In this document: piece by piece, positions 43,561-51,795 of the stretch
Position numbering within the stretch: the first letter of the stretch is position 1
How the letters are laid out: the number at the start of each line of letters is the position of its first letter
From: DASRYH01 sp035687245
Lineage (GTDB): Bacteria > Actinomycetota > Coriobacteriia > Anaerosomatales > PHET01
Length of the DNA stretch: 64,000 nt
Direction: 5' to 3'
Assembly: GCA_035687245.1 (NCBI GenBank)
Contig: DASRYH010000008.1
Location: forward strand, 62,001-126,000
Translations under genes and position numbers: made by a program
Notes under the pieces: model-generated
What the model was told of the DNA's origin: nothing
The model's input: the letters and a program-made list of their open reading frames with translations, nothing else
Database searches by the model: none

Positions 43561-44736
43561 GTGATGTCCGCAATCATGCGTGCCTCACAGCGTGTCGGGT
43601 TCTTCGTCCTTGCGCTTCTTCTCATCTTCCCAGCGTGGGCCGCTGCCGGAGGCGTGACTCCACAGCCAGTGAATACGCTGAGAGCGCGAATGGTCACCGA
43701 GGGGGGCGTCCCTCGAGTCATGCTCACTTACCAGCTCCCGCGGGTCGATGGGCAGACGGTCCGAGTCTTCTCAAACACAGACGGCTACGTGAGCAATCCA
43801 GAGGAGCCATTCGGCTTCGATAGTTCGTTTGGCGAGGACAAGGGCGTGCTCTTCCGCGACCGCTCCACCACCAAGGAGCATCCGATCATGTACTTCACGG
43901 TATTTGTGAAGTACGCGTCAGGGTGGAGCGCTCCGGCAACCGCCGCTGTCACGCACTACGAGGAGCCGATCGGCGCCAGAGATGAGATTCCCGGGATGCC
44001 AATGCCCGACTCCCCGTTTGCGGGCTCGGTCTACTCCTCGGTCCAAGATCCGATGACCGGTGATGGCCTCGAGCTCGATCACGAGGTGTGGCGGGTCGAT
44101 CTCGCCAGGGGACAGCTGTTCGCGGCTGAGTTCTACATGCTGGAGAACAACCCCTACGCCTTCTTGAAGAAACCGCCTTCATGGGTCTTCGACATGTACC
44201 CACCAGGTACAACCAGCATTGCGACTGCCTCAAGTGCACGAGCGTCGGCAGCGGCAGGGGCTAATGGCGCGTCACCGCTCACCACGTTCCGCTACATAGC
44301 ACCGGTGACCGGCACTTACTATTTCGTGGTACGGATTCCGAAGAAGTACGTGCAGGGATCTTCGCAGGACTACGCAATCCGGTGGTGGCGAGGTTCACGC
44401 CACGCTCTGAAGGTGCGCCTCACGAAGGTCTGGTTCCACAAGTACGCATCGGGCGCGCGCGTCATCCGATACAAGGCGGTCGTCACCCCCGCTGATGCGC
44501 CGTTTTCGATGTACGTTTGGCCGAACGGCTGGTGGCCCAGGTCTGGCAAGGCGCAGCGGTGGACCGGCAAGAAGTGGGTGCAGGGCGACCAAGGTATTGT
44601 CAAGGTGAAGGACGGCGGCGTGATATCCGGCCAGTTCTACGCGCCGAAATCCCGCAAGGTCAAGGTGCGCTTGGTGATACCTGCTGTCGGCCTGTACTCG
44701 GGCGCAACTTCGAACACCAAGACGGCCAAGCGGTAG
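43561..44736 (+). CDS. Secreted protein of unknown function, between direct repeats
   Basis: A 391-residue protein with a signal peptide ending near WAAAGG (about residue 28). An ATG-rich start after GAGGGGGGTG is used; an internal ATG at residue 5 is an alternative. No known domain was recognised. The middle contains a segment ATGTYYFVVRIP-like (PVTGTYYFVVRIPKKY) resembling pre-peptidase C-terminal beta-sandwich domains. The C-terminal ~110 residues are rich in Lys, Trp and Tyr (VWPNGWWPRSGKAQRW), recalling the tail of the GH26-type protein at 11 kb. No transposase accompanies it. Its position between near-identical repeats points to recent arrival or rearrangement. Confidence 0.8.
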   Translation: MMSAIMRASQRVGFFVLALLLIFPAWAAAGGVTPQPVNTLRARMVTEGGVPRVMLTYQLPRVDGQTVRVFSNTDGYVSNPEEPFGFDSSFGEDKGVLFRDRSTTKEHPIMYFTVFVKYASGWSAPATAAVTHYEEPIGARDEIPGMPMPDSPFAGSVYSSVQDPMTGDGLELDHEVWRVDLARGQLFAAEFYMLENNPYAFLKKPPSWVFDMYPPGTTSIATASSARASAAAGANGASPLTTFRYIAPVTGTYYFVVRIPKKYVQGSSQDYAIRWWRGSRHALKVRLTKVWFHKYASGARVIRYKAVVTPADAPFSMYVWPNGWWPRSGKAQRWTGKKWVQGDQGIVKVKDGGVISGQFYAPKSRKVKVRLVIPAVGLYSGATSNTKTAKR

Positions 44737-44768
44737 TCTGATCGGCCCGGGCCAGATCCGAGGCGCAT

Positions 44769-44960
44769 AGACCGTCGCGGAACTCGCACGCCACCCGCGA
44801 CCTCTCAGGGTCTACGCATGCGAAGTGCGTGATGACGGCATTCTGCTCGTCGGTGATCAGCTGCCGCCCGCGCAGTAGCGCCACGGCGACTACTCGACGA
44901 CAGTGACTTTGGCTGACGGGTCGAGCGGGTTCGTGCGCACCGCGAGCGAGAACAGGTAGG
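44769..44960. repeat. 192-bp direct repeat, copy 2
   Basis: The partner of 43155-43346, 1614 bases away. It carries the real 3' end of the minus-strand membrane protein gene and a dead fragment of the Rieske gene end. The sequence diverges abruptly at both edges. Confidence 0.95.
44771..44878 (+). pseudogene. Fragment of the Rieske gene 3' end
   Basis: The frame encodes TVAELARHPRPLRVYACEVR... to GDQLPPAQ and a stop, as in the intact Rieske gene except for one residue in the tail (Ala for Thr). A TAG codon directly precedes it and there is no start or cluster motif, so it is non-functional. Confidence 0.88.
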
Positions 44961-45642
44961 GATACTGCCCCTGCAGGTGGCGCAGGTAGCTGATCCACTC
45001 ACCGCCCAGGAGCTGGTAGGCGCGTTTGATATCGCCGGCGACGTGAGCGGCGTCCGCCTTCGGCAGGTTTGCGAGATCACTGCGTGCCGAAAGCTCCTCT
45101 CCCAGGTGGCTGAGCGCCCACAGAAGGTCCGTGAACTCCTCGTGCTCGAGCAGGTTCTGGTTGCCCAGAAGGCCGATGAGGAAGCCGCGTTCGGCCTCGA
45201 GCGTCGCCCTGAGCCGCTCAAGGTCGCAGTGCGTGAGCTCGATAGAGGGCTGATGTTGGCGGAAGACCTGGCGCGAACGCTCGTAGTCCTTCGAGGTCCA
45301 GCGCGCGTTTGGCGTGAGATCGTCGCGTACTTCGGCGATCCTGACGTCAGCCGTCGCGATCAGGCCCAGCAGCTTCGCACCCGCCTCGCTGAAGAACGCT
45401 CCGATGACCATGTTGAGCTTGGTCATCATCTCGTCGTGCTCCCGGCGCCGCATCATCCCGTCGATGACCAGGGTCACGAGCAGTACCTGGAGAAAGAGAA
45501 ACGCGATGTCGCCCAGCAAGAAGCGCCACATCTCACTGTGAAGGGGCGGGGTGGAGAAGAGGAGCCACCGCGCGGTGTACAGCACGAGGGCCAGCCCCAT
45601 GAGGATTCCGGCGTACTCGACTTGCCAGCGCTTCAACTTCAT
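44890..45642 (-). CDS. Membrane protein of unknown function
   Basis: 250 residues from ATG 45642, which follows CAGGGAGCCCTCGG. Two hydrophobic segments (~8-27 and ~43-65) are followed by a soluble, mostly helical domain rich in charged residues (about 66-250). No family was recognised. The motif HDEMMTKLNMVIGAFFSEAG right after the second helix and LLGNQNLLEHEEFTDLLWAL in the middle look conserved-domain-like. Its last 23 codons lie in the 192-bp repeat, and a second copy of that end remains at 43276. Confidence 0.72.
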   Translation of the reverse strand: MKLKRWQVEYAGILMGLALVLYTARWLLFSTPPLHSEMWRFLLGDIAFLFLQVLLVTLVIDGMMRRREHDEMMTKLNMVIGAFFSEAGAKLLGLIATADVRIAEVRDDLTPNARWTSKDYERSRQVFRQHQPSIELTHCDLERLRATLEAERGFLIGLLGNQNLLEHEEFTDLLWALSHLGEELSARSDLANLPKADAAHVAGDIKRAYQLLGGEWISYLRHLQGQYPYLFSLAVRTNPLDPSAKVTVVE

Positions 45643-45724
45643 CCGAGGGCTCCCTGAGCTGTTTGGGTAGATACGGGTGCAAGCCATTGTACGTAGAGTG
45701 AGTTAGTCCCCGAAAGGAGCCCGA

Positions 45725-46057
45725 ATGCACCGGGTAACAAGCGTGATCGTCATCTGCGTCCTTGCGTTGATGCTGGTGCTCGGCTCGGGATGCGCTGCGA
45801 GCCAGCAGCCGGCAGCGTCAGGCGGGCAGACGCCGACCACGACAGAAGGGTCGACCTCCAGTGGCGCCAGCACGGCCACAGACGGCTCTTCGCTCGCCCA
45901 GGAGAAGTGCACGCAGTGCCACTCCTTCGATCGAGTGCAGGCTGCCCAGAAGGACAAGGCCGGTTGGGAGTCGACCCTGGATCGCATGGTGGGCCACGGC
46001 CTGAAGGTAACCGACGCCGAGCGTACCGCGATCATCGACTATCTCGTCTCGAAGTAG
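45725..46057 (+). CDS. Small c-type cytochrome lipoprotein
   Basis: A 110-residue exported protein. The lipobox LGSGC puts the lipidated cysteine at residue 23, and a Ser/Thr/Gly-rich linker (~25-57) tethers a mini-cytochrome. The haem site is C62-T-Q-C65-H66, and Met88 in LDRMVGHG is a likely distal ligand. It would be an electron carrier on the outer face of the membrane. CCGAAAGGAGCC precedes the ATG. Cytochrome c maturation needs reduced cysteines, which links it in logic to the CcdA protein at 31 kb. Confidence 0.88.
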   Translation: MHRVTSVIVICVLALMLVLGSGCAASQQPAASGGQTPTTTEGSTSSGASTATDGSSLAQEKCTQCHSFDRVQAAQKDKAGWESTLDRMVGHGLKVTDAERTAIIDYLVSK

Positions 46058-46170
46058 CGGCGGCGCCGATTCGGCAGCTTGGGATTCGATAGAGGCGCCT
46101 CATCGCGGGGCGCCTCTTCTATACTGTGGCATCGCATACCGCCTAGATTCGCAAGGAGACACGCGCCGCC

Positions 46171-46926
46171 GTGGGAGACCTCTTCACGATTTCGAACCTC
46201 TTCGCACTACTCACGCTCGCATCGCTCGAGGTCGTGCTGGGCATCGACAACCTCGTCTTCATCGCAATCCTCACAGCGCGACTGCCGAAGGGAGAGCAGA
46301 AGAAGGCCCGCCAGCTCGGACTCGCGGCCGCACTCATCACGCGACTACTTCTGCTCTTCTCACTGTCGTGGATAGCAAGCCTGACGAACCCGCTCTTCAC
46401 GGCCTCGTTTCTTGAACTGCATGGCGAGCCCTTCGCGGTGACCGGTCAGACGCTTGTGCTGCTGATCGGCGGCCTCTTCCTCATCTGGAAGGCGACGGCC
46501 GAGATCTACGAGAAGGTCGAGCTGAAGGAAGAGGCTCAGCAGGCGCGCGCGATCAAGTCGTTCTCGATGGTGATCGTGAACATCGCGATCATGGACATCA
46601 TCTTCTCGCTGGACTCGGTGATCACCGCGGTCGGCATGGTCAATCACCTGCCGGTCATGATCGGCGGCATCCTCATCGCGATGGCGGTCATGATCACGTT
46701 CGCCGACCCGGTGTCGAACTTCATCAACGCGAATCCGTCGCTCAAGATCCTCGCTTTGGCGTTCCTCATCATGATCGGCACGCTGCTCACTGCCGAGGCG
46801 CTGACCTTCGAGATCCCGAAGGGCTTCGTCTACTTCGCGATGTTCTTCTCACTGATGGTCGACCTGATCCAGATGCGCTACGAGAAGAACCTCATGAAGA
46901 AGGCGTCGGCAGAGACAGGCGAGTAG
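46171..46926 (+). CDS. TerC-family integral membrane protein
   Basis: A 251-residue membrane protein with about seven hydrophobic segments. LEVVLGIDNLVFIAILTARLP is the TerC signature with its membrane Asp, and the second repeat has MDIIFSLDSVITAVGM, another conserved acidic motif. TerC/YceF/YkoY-like proteins are implicated in manganese export, including metalation of exported enzymes. The GTG start is chosen from AAGGAGAC ten bases upstream. Named by family; the metal is not shown by the sequence. Confidence 0.92.
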   Translation: MGDLFTISNLFALLTLASLEVVLGIDNLVFIAILTARLPKGEQKKARQLGLAAALITRLLLLFSLSWIASLTNPLFTASFLELHGEPFAVTGQTLVLLIGGLFLIWKATAEIYEKVELKEEAQQARAIKSFSMVIVNIAIMDIIFSLDSVITAVGMVNHLPVMIGGILIAMAVMITFADPVSNFINANPSLKILALAFLIMIGTLLTAEALTFEIPKGFVYFAMFFSLMVDLIQMRYEKNLMKKASAETGE

Positions 46927-46949
46927 CTCCTCCTGCCACGAGACCCCGG

Positions 46950-47879
46950 CTAGCCGCGCTCCTTCTGCAGGAAGGGCGAGCCGACGGGGACGATGAGCCG
47001 CACGGCGCTCGGCAGCACGCGAACGGTGAGCGGCGTGTGAGCCTCCGCGACCTCTCCGTCCCACTGCACCGGCAGGGGAGGATCCGCTGTGACGGTCACA
47101 CTCCTTGCCGAATAGACTGAGACACCAGGCCCGCGGTCGCGGAACTCGCCTGCGCGGTCGAGCACGGCCGCTGCCACCGCAGGGATGAGGCCCGCCGCGC
47201 TTCGGCCAGAGGCGACAGCGATCTCGAGGAGCCCGTCTGCGGGATCGGCCCCCGGCGTGATCGGCAGGTCGAACTGGATGCGGCCGAAGTTGGTCACGAG
47301 CACCGCGAAGCCCTCGGTGACGACGGTGCGATCGTCGAGTTCGAGTACCAGCTGCGAGATGCTGGGCGCCGGGCTCGCGAGTGCGGCCACGAGGTAGGCC
47401 GCGGCCCCCAGCGTCGACTTCATCGGTGCCGCACCGCGCATGATCTGCGCGTCGTAGCCAGCGCCCGCCATCAATGCGAAGCCGCTGTAGAGGCGACGCT
47501 CGTCGGGAGCGGACGCCTCAAGCTCGCCTACGTCGAAGAGCGCCGACGGCCCCGAGAGCGCGAGCTTGGCCAGTGCGGATGCCTCCATCGGCAAGTTGAG
47601 GTTACTTGCGAGCAGGTTCGCTGTGCCGGAGGGGAAGACGAGTAGCGGGACCTGCTTGTCGCGCAGCTCGTAGCACGCACCCGATGCTGTTCCGTCGCCG
47701 CCTGACACGACCGCTCGGTCGAACTGAGCTACGTCTTCGAAGAGCTGGGTGAGGGTGCGGTCGTCGACGAGGTAGCGGATCACTACCTCGTGACCCGCCG
47801 AGGCGACGCGGCGGACGAAGTCGAACACGGCCGACATGCCCATGCCGGCTGAAGGATTGATGACGACGAGTACTCTCAC
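46950..47879 (-). CDS. Diacylglycerol/lipid kinase (YegS/DgkB family)
   Basis: A 309-residue DAGK-catalytic-domain protein. The N-terminal VVINPSAG nucleotide motif, the VVSGGDGTASGACYEL loop and the PSGTANLLASNLN motif form the active site. The C-terminal beta-sandwich follows with QWDGEV near the end. It phosphorylates diacylglycerol or a similar lipid, recycling it to phospholipid synthesis. The 5' end faces the RNase D gene, 84 bases away. Confidence 0.92.
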   Translation of the reverse strand: MRVLVVINPSAGMGMSAVFDFVRRVASAGHEVVIRYLVDDRTLTQLFEDVAQFDRAVVSGGDGTASGACYELRDKQVPLLVFPSGTANLLASNLNLPMEASALAKLALSGPSALFDVGELEASAPDERRLYSGFALMAGAGYDAQIMRGAAPMKSTLGAAAYLVAALASPAPSISQLVLELDDRTVVTEGFAVLVTNFGRIQFDLPITPGADPADGLLEIAVASGRSAAGLIPAVAAAVLDRAGEFRDRGPGVSVYSARSVTVTADPPLPVQWDGEVAEAHTPLTVRVLPSAVRLIVPVGSPFLQKERG

Positions 47880-47963
47880 TTATGCCCCTTCGCAGGGTGT
47901 GACGTGCAGGAAGTGCCATCTTCGCTCATGATAGTCGCGACACTGACGCTTGGAGGATGCGGG

Positions 47964-49118
47964 TTGTACATCACTGACAACGCAGGGCTTCGCGACGTAG
48001 TCGCTCGTGCCCGTACATACCCAGTCGTTGGCCTCGACACCGAGTTCATGCGCGAACGTACCTACTACGCGCGGTTGTGCCTCATACAGCTCGGTACCGC
48101 GGAGTTCTCTGCAATCATCGATCCGCTCGTCATCGACGACCTTACTCCACTGTGCGAACTGCTTGCCGACCCCGCGGTCGTCAAGATCTTCCACGCAGGG
48201 GGCCAGGATCTCGAGATCTTCTTCCGCGCGTGCAATGTGGCCACCGCACCGCTCTTCGATACGCAGGTCGCCGCTACTCTCGCGGGCTTCCCGCAGCAGG
48301 TCGGATACGGCGCACTCGTCTCCGAGGTGCTGGGCACCAAGCTCGACAAGGGCGACTCGTTCACCGATTGGGCGAAGCGTCCCCTCACCGATACCCAGGT
48401 CGAGTACGCCCTGAACGACGTCCGCTACCTGCCTGGGCTCTACGACGAACTGACCCGCCAGCTCAACGAGGGTGGCCGAATGGCGTGGCTGGCCAAGGAT
48501 TTTGCACGCATGGAAGACCCTGCGACCTACAACGTCGTGCCAGAAGATCAGTGGCGTCGCGTCAAGCGCGTGTCTGTGCTGAACCGGCGTCAGCTTGGAG
48601 TTGCACGCGAAGTAGCCGCATGGCGAGAGCGCGAAGCGATGCGCCGCGACCAGCCGAAGCGCTGGGTGTTGGGCGACGAGAGCATCATCGAGATCGCTCG
48701 GCGCATGCCTGAGACTCCTGAGGCCCTGCTGTCGATCCGCGGGGTCTCTGAGAAGGTAGGCCGGCAAGCGGCGGCAGGCTTGGTCGCCGCAGTCGCTGCT
48801 GCCCTCGTGGTCCCCGACGAAGATCTCCCCGTTCTCGAGAAGAGACGCCGACCTGCTGGCGATGTAGACGCTGCGGTCGACTTGATGGTGGCTGTCGTTC
48901 GGCGCAGGGCAAAGGAGCGTGGGGTTGCCATGCCGCTGCTCGCTTCGCGCGACGATCTCGAGAGGCTGGCCGGCGGCGACCGCGATGGCAGTCCGCTGCT
49001 CGAAGGCTGGCGTGCCGAAATGGTTGGGAACGAACTCGTTGCGCTGCTTGAAGGACGCATCGAGCTTCGGCTGGACGATGGAGACCTTGTGATTGTCGAG
49101 CGGCCAGAGAGCGTTTAG
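47964..49118 (+). CDS. rnd: Ribonuclease D
   Basis: 384 residues from TTG 47964, which has GGAGG seven bases upstream. A GTG at 47904 or ATG at 47928 would add an unrelated leader. The DEDD exonuclease motifs are VVGLDTEFMRER (Exo I), IFHAGGQDLEIF (Exo II) and YALNDVRYLPGLYDEL (Exo III, DEDDy). A HRDC-type helical domain (~205-280, LNRRQLGVAREVAAWREREAMRRDQPKRWVLGDE) follows, then a second. RNase D trims the 3' ends of tRNA and other small RNAs. Confidence 0.93.
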   Translation: MYITDNAGLRDVVARARTYPVVGLDTEFMRERTYYARLCLIQLGTAEFSAIIDPLVIDDLTPLCELLADPAVVKIFHAGGQDLEIFFRACNVATAPLFDTQVAATLAGFPQQVGYGALVSEVLGTKLDKGDSFTDWAKRPLTDTQVEYALNDVRYLPGLYDELTRQLNEGGRMAWLAKDFARMEDPATYNVVPEDQWRRVKRVSVLNRRQLGVAREVAAWREREAMRRDQPKRWVLGDESIIEIARRMPETPEALLSIRGVSEKVGRQAAAGLVAAVAAALVVPDEDLPVLEKRRRPAGDVDAAVDLMVAVVRRRAKERGVAMPLLASRDDLERLAGGDRDGSPLLEGWRAEMVGNELVALLEGRIELRLDDGDLVIVERPESV

Positions 49119-49177
49119 GCACCCTTCTCGCTTCTTCCGCTCGCTCATACGGCTTCTAGCCAGGAGGTGCGTTTACC

Positions 49178-49858
49178 GTGCTGTTCGACCCTAGATGGCT
49201 CGCAATCATGGTTCTTTCGGCCGTGATCGGCCTTCTGACCCAGGGCTATATCAATCGGAGCTTCCGCAAGTGGAGTCAGGTGCGCTCGTCGACCGGCATG
49301 ACGGGTGCCGAAGTCGCGCGCCGCGTCCTTGACGCGAATGGCCTGCCGCAACTGCCCATCCAGGCAGTAGGGGGCAACCTGACCGACCACTATGACCCGC
49401 GCACCAAGACGCTGGGCCTCTCGTCGCCGGTATTTGGTGAGGCGAGCGTGGCCGCCGCCGGAGTCGCAGCACACGAGGCCGGGCACGCCGTCCAGGATGC
49501 ACGCGGCTACGTGTGGGGCGCTATTCGCACCTCCCTCGTGCCCGTCGTTAACATCGGGTCGAACTTCGCGTGGCCCGCGATCTTCCTTGGGCTGTTCTTG
49601 CGGTTTACGGGGCTCATCTGGATCGGTATCGCCTTCTACGCCGGCGCGGTGCTCTTTCAGCTCGTGACGCTGCCGGTGGAGTTCGACGCATCACGCCGAG
49701 CACTCGAATCTCTGCAGACGACCGGCGCCATCGCGCCCGACCAGGTGCCCGGCGCGCGTCAGGTGCTCACCGCCGCTGCACTGACCTACGTGGGCGCGGC
49801 GCTTATCTCGGTTCTTCAGCTGCTCTACTTCATCGGGCTGGCGCGCGGGCGCGACTAA
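49178..49858 (+). CDS. Membrane zinc metallopeptidase (YugP family)
   Basis: A 226-residue membrane protein of the DUF2268-like/YugP neutral zinc peptidase family. The active site is H99-E-A-G-H103 in AAHEAGHAVQD, and the likely third ligand is the Glu in LPVEFDASRRALE. Hydrophobic segments lie at ~8-24, ~118-160 and ~195-220. GTG start with AGGAGGTG nine bases upstream. Its substrate is unknown. Confidence 0.9.
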   Translation: MLFDPRWLAIMVLSAVIGLLTQGYINRSFRKWSQVRSSTGMTGAEVARRVLDANGLPQLPIQAVGGNLTDHYDPRTKTLGLSSPVFGEASVAAAGVAAHEAGHAVQDARGYVWGAIRTSLVPVVNIGSNFAWPAIFLGLFLRFTGLIWIGIAFYAGAVLFQLVTLPVEFDASRRALESLQTTGAIAPDQVPGARQVLTAAALTYVGAALISVLQLLYFIGLARGRD

Positions 49859-49923
49859 CGGGCAGGCGCCGCACTTCGGTGTCGGCCCCGGCTGCTAGAA
49901 TCCGATGGCGTAGAGGAGGGGTT

Positions 49924-51195
49924 GTGACCGAAGAGCGTTCCTTGTCCGTCAGCGAGGCGATGCAGCGTGCTAAAGGCGCGCTCGAGAGCGTGCGCCTAAC
50001 TGTAGTCGGCGAGGTCTCCGAGTTCAGCGATAAGCCCGGCTACAAGGCCGCCTATTTCACGATCTCGGATGCCGGTGCGTCGATGCCGTGCCTGATGTGG
50101 CGCGACATCTACGAGGCCGCCGGCACGCCGCTCCGGTGCGGGATGCAAGTCGAAATCACCGGCTTCTTCACAGCCTACGCGCCGAAGGGCCGCATGCAGT
50201 TCCAGGTGCGCAGGCTCCAGCCGGCAGGCGAGGGACGCCTCCGGATGCAGGTGGCCGAGATTGCCCGCAAGCTGCAGGCTGAAGGGCTGATGGCGCCTGA
50301 ACGCAAGCGTGCACTCCCGGCCTTCCCGGACAAGATCGCCGTCGTCACCTCGCCGCGCGGCAAAGCAGTGCACGATGTGCTCCGCACGCTTCGGCGACGC
50401 TATCCGCTTGCTGAAGTCCTGCTCGCGGGCGTGGCGGTAGAGGGGGAGAACGCACCGGCCGCAATCGCCGAAGGCATGGCGGTGGCAGCCCAGGCCGGCC
50501 CCGACGTCATCTTGCTCGTACGCGGAGGCGGCAGCTACGAGGACCTGCTGCCCTTCTCTTCCGAAATCGTGGCACGGGCGGTGGCTACCAGTCCGGTCCC
50601 GGTTGTGACCGGCATCGGCCATGAGCCGGATACTTCGATCGCTGACATGGTCGCTGACCTGCGAGCATCGACCCCTACAGCCGCGGCCGAATCGGTAGCG
50701 CCCGCGGTCGAAGAGCTCGCCAATACACTCCGTCGCGAGCGACGCGCCCTTGGACGCGCGCTTGCTCACCGTGTGCAAGCGGCGGCGCACCGAGTACAGC
50801 GAATCGCTGAGCGGCCCGCGTTCGCGGACCCGCGCACCCTGCTCGGGACCGCGTTCCAGACGCTCGACCTGCTGGGTGCGCGCCTGAACCGAGCGATTCC
50901 CGAGAGCCTTCGCCGGGACCGCGAGCGGATGGAGCGGGTCAAGGCCAAGCTGGTGGCGGTGGGGCCGCGCATCAGCGAGCGCGCCCAGTCGGTGGTGGCG
51001 TTGCAGGCCGCGCGGCTCGACAACCTCTCGCCGCTCAAGATTCTTGGTCGCGGCTATGCGGCGGCGTTCGGCGCTGACGGTCATACGGTAGTGCGCTCTG
51101 TCGGCCAAGTGAACGTGGGGGAGCGTATCGTTGTGAAGGTCTCCGATGGTCAGATTGGCTGTTCGGTAAACGATGTAGTCGTGGAGGAACGATGA
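49924..51195 (+). CDS. xseA: Exodeoxyribonuclease VII large subunit
   Basis: 423 residues from GTG 49924, behind GAGGAGGGG. The N-terminal OB fold (~1-105, LTVVGEVSEF, GRMQFQVRRLQPAG) binds ssDNA. The catalytic region has ALPAFPDKIAVVTSPRGKAVHDVL, LVRGGGSYEDLLPFSSE and PVVTGIGHEPDTSIADMVADLRASTPTAAAE, the full family signature. Long coiled-coil helices follow, ending with LSPLKILGRGYA. It degrades ssDNA to oligonucleotides with the small subunit XseB, whose ATG overlaps the stop of this gene. Confidence 0.96.
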   Translation: MTEERSLSVSEAMQRAKGALESVRLTVVGEVSEFSDKPGYKAAYFTISDAGASMPCLMWRDIYEAAGTPLRCGMQVEITGFFTAYAPKGRMQFQVRRLQPAGEGRLRMQVAEIARKLQAEGLMAPERKRALPAFPDKIAVVTSPRGKAVHDVLRTLRRRYPLAEVLLAGVAVEGENAPAAIAEGMAVAAQAGPDVILLVRGGGSYEDLLPFSSEIVARAVATSPVPVVTGIGHEPDTSIADMVADLRASTPTAAAESVAPAVEELANTLRRERRALGRALAHRVQAAAHRVQRIAERPAFADPRTLLGTAFQTLDLLGARLNRAIPESLRRDRERMERVKAKLVAVGPRISERAQSVVALQAARLDNLSPLKILGRGYAAAFGADGHTVVRSVGQVNVGERIVVKVSDGQIGCSVNDVVVEER

Positions 51196-51437
51196 GCGAG
51201 AATGCGCCCGTCACGCCTGAAGAGCTGAGCTTTGGCGACGCACTTTCGGAGTTGGAGTCGATCGTTGGAGCGCTGGAGTCCGGCTCGCTCGAGCTTGAGG
51301 ACAGCTTGGGCCGATACGGCCGGGGCGTGGAGCTTCTCAAGACGCTTCAGAGCCGGCTCAGGGACGCCCAGCAGAAGGTAACGATGCTTCTGGGCGAGCT
51401 CGAAGCCGAGGCTGGCGACGAGGAGGGGACGGAGTAA
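51192..51437 (+). CDS. xseB: Exodeoxyribonuclease VII small subunit
   Basis: An 81-residue acidic helical protein, the usual length for XseB. SFGDALSELESIVGALESGSLELEDSLGRYGRGVELLKTLQSRLRDAQQKV is the conserved two-helix region that packs on XseA. The ATG overlaps the xseA stop by four bases and the stop overlaps the next ATG (TAATG), so xseA-xseB-hit are translationally coupled. Confidence 0.95.
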   Translation: MSENAPVTPEELSFGDALSELESIVGALESGSLELEDSLGRYGRGVELLKTLQSRLRDAQQKVTMLLGELEAEAGDEEGTE

Positions 51438-51787
51438 TGGAGGACTGCATCTTCTGCAAGATCGCGCGAGGTGAGATTCCGGCCACGTTCGTGTACGAGA
51501 ACGAGCACGTTGTCGCCTTTGACGACATCTCGCCGCAGGCTCCGGTACACACGCTGATCGTCCCCAAGACGCATATCGCCAACATGTCGGACCCGGCCGA
51601 GCCCATCGTCATGGGTGAGATCTTTACCGCCGTTCCGCGTGTCGCTGAGATCAAGGGCGTGGCCGACAGCGGCTACCGCATCATCGTGAACAGCGGCCCT
51701 GATGCGAATCAGACCGTGGGTCACCTGCACGTCCACGTGCTGGGCGGCAGACCCATGGCGCATGGCATGGTCCAGTTCGCCGAGTAG
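51437..51787 (+). CDS. HIT-family nucleotide-binding protein
   Basis: A 116-residue HIT-domain protein. The catalytic triad motif H96-L-H98-V-H100 in VGHLHVHVLGG and the N-terminal CIFCKIARGEIPA zinc-binding-like segment are typical of the PKCI/HINT branch. These hydrolyse purine nucleoside phosphoramidates or adenylated compounds. The ATG overlaps the xseB stop by one base. Confidence 0.95.
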   Translation: MEDCIFCKIARGEIPATFVYENEHVVAFDDISPQAPVHTLIVPKTHIANMSDPAEPIVMGEIFTAVPRVAEIKGVADSGYRIIVNSGPDANQTVGHLHVHVLGGRPMAHGMVQFAE

Positions 51788-51795
51788 AGAGCGCA

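Noticed and set aside
43155..44960. Insertion sequence or composite transposon.
   Set aside because: No transposase, no terminal inverted repeats at the edges, and the repeats consist of host gene ends rather than mobile-element ends.
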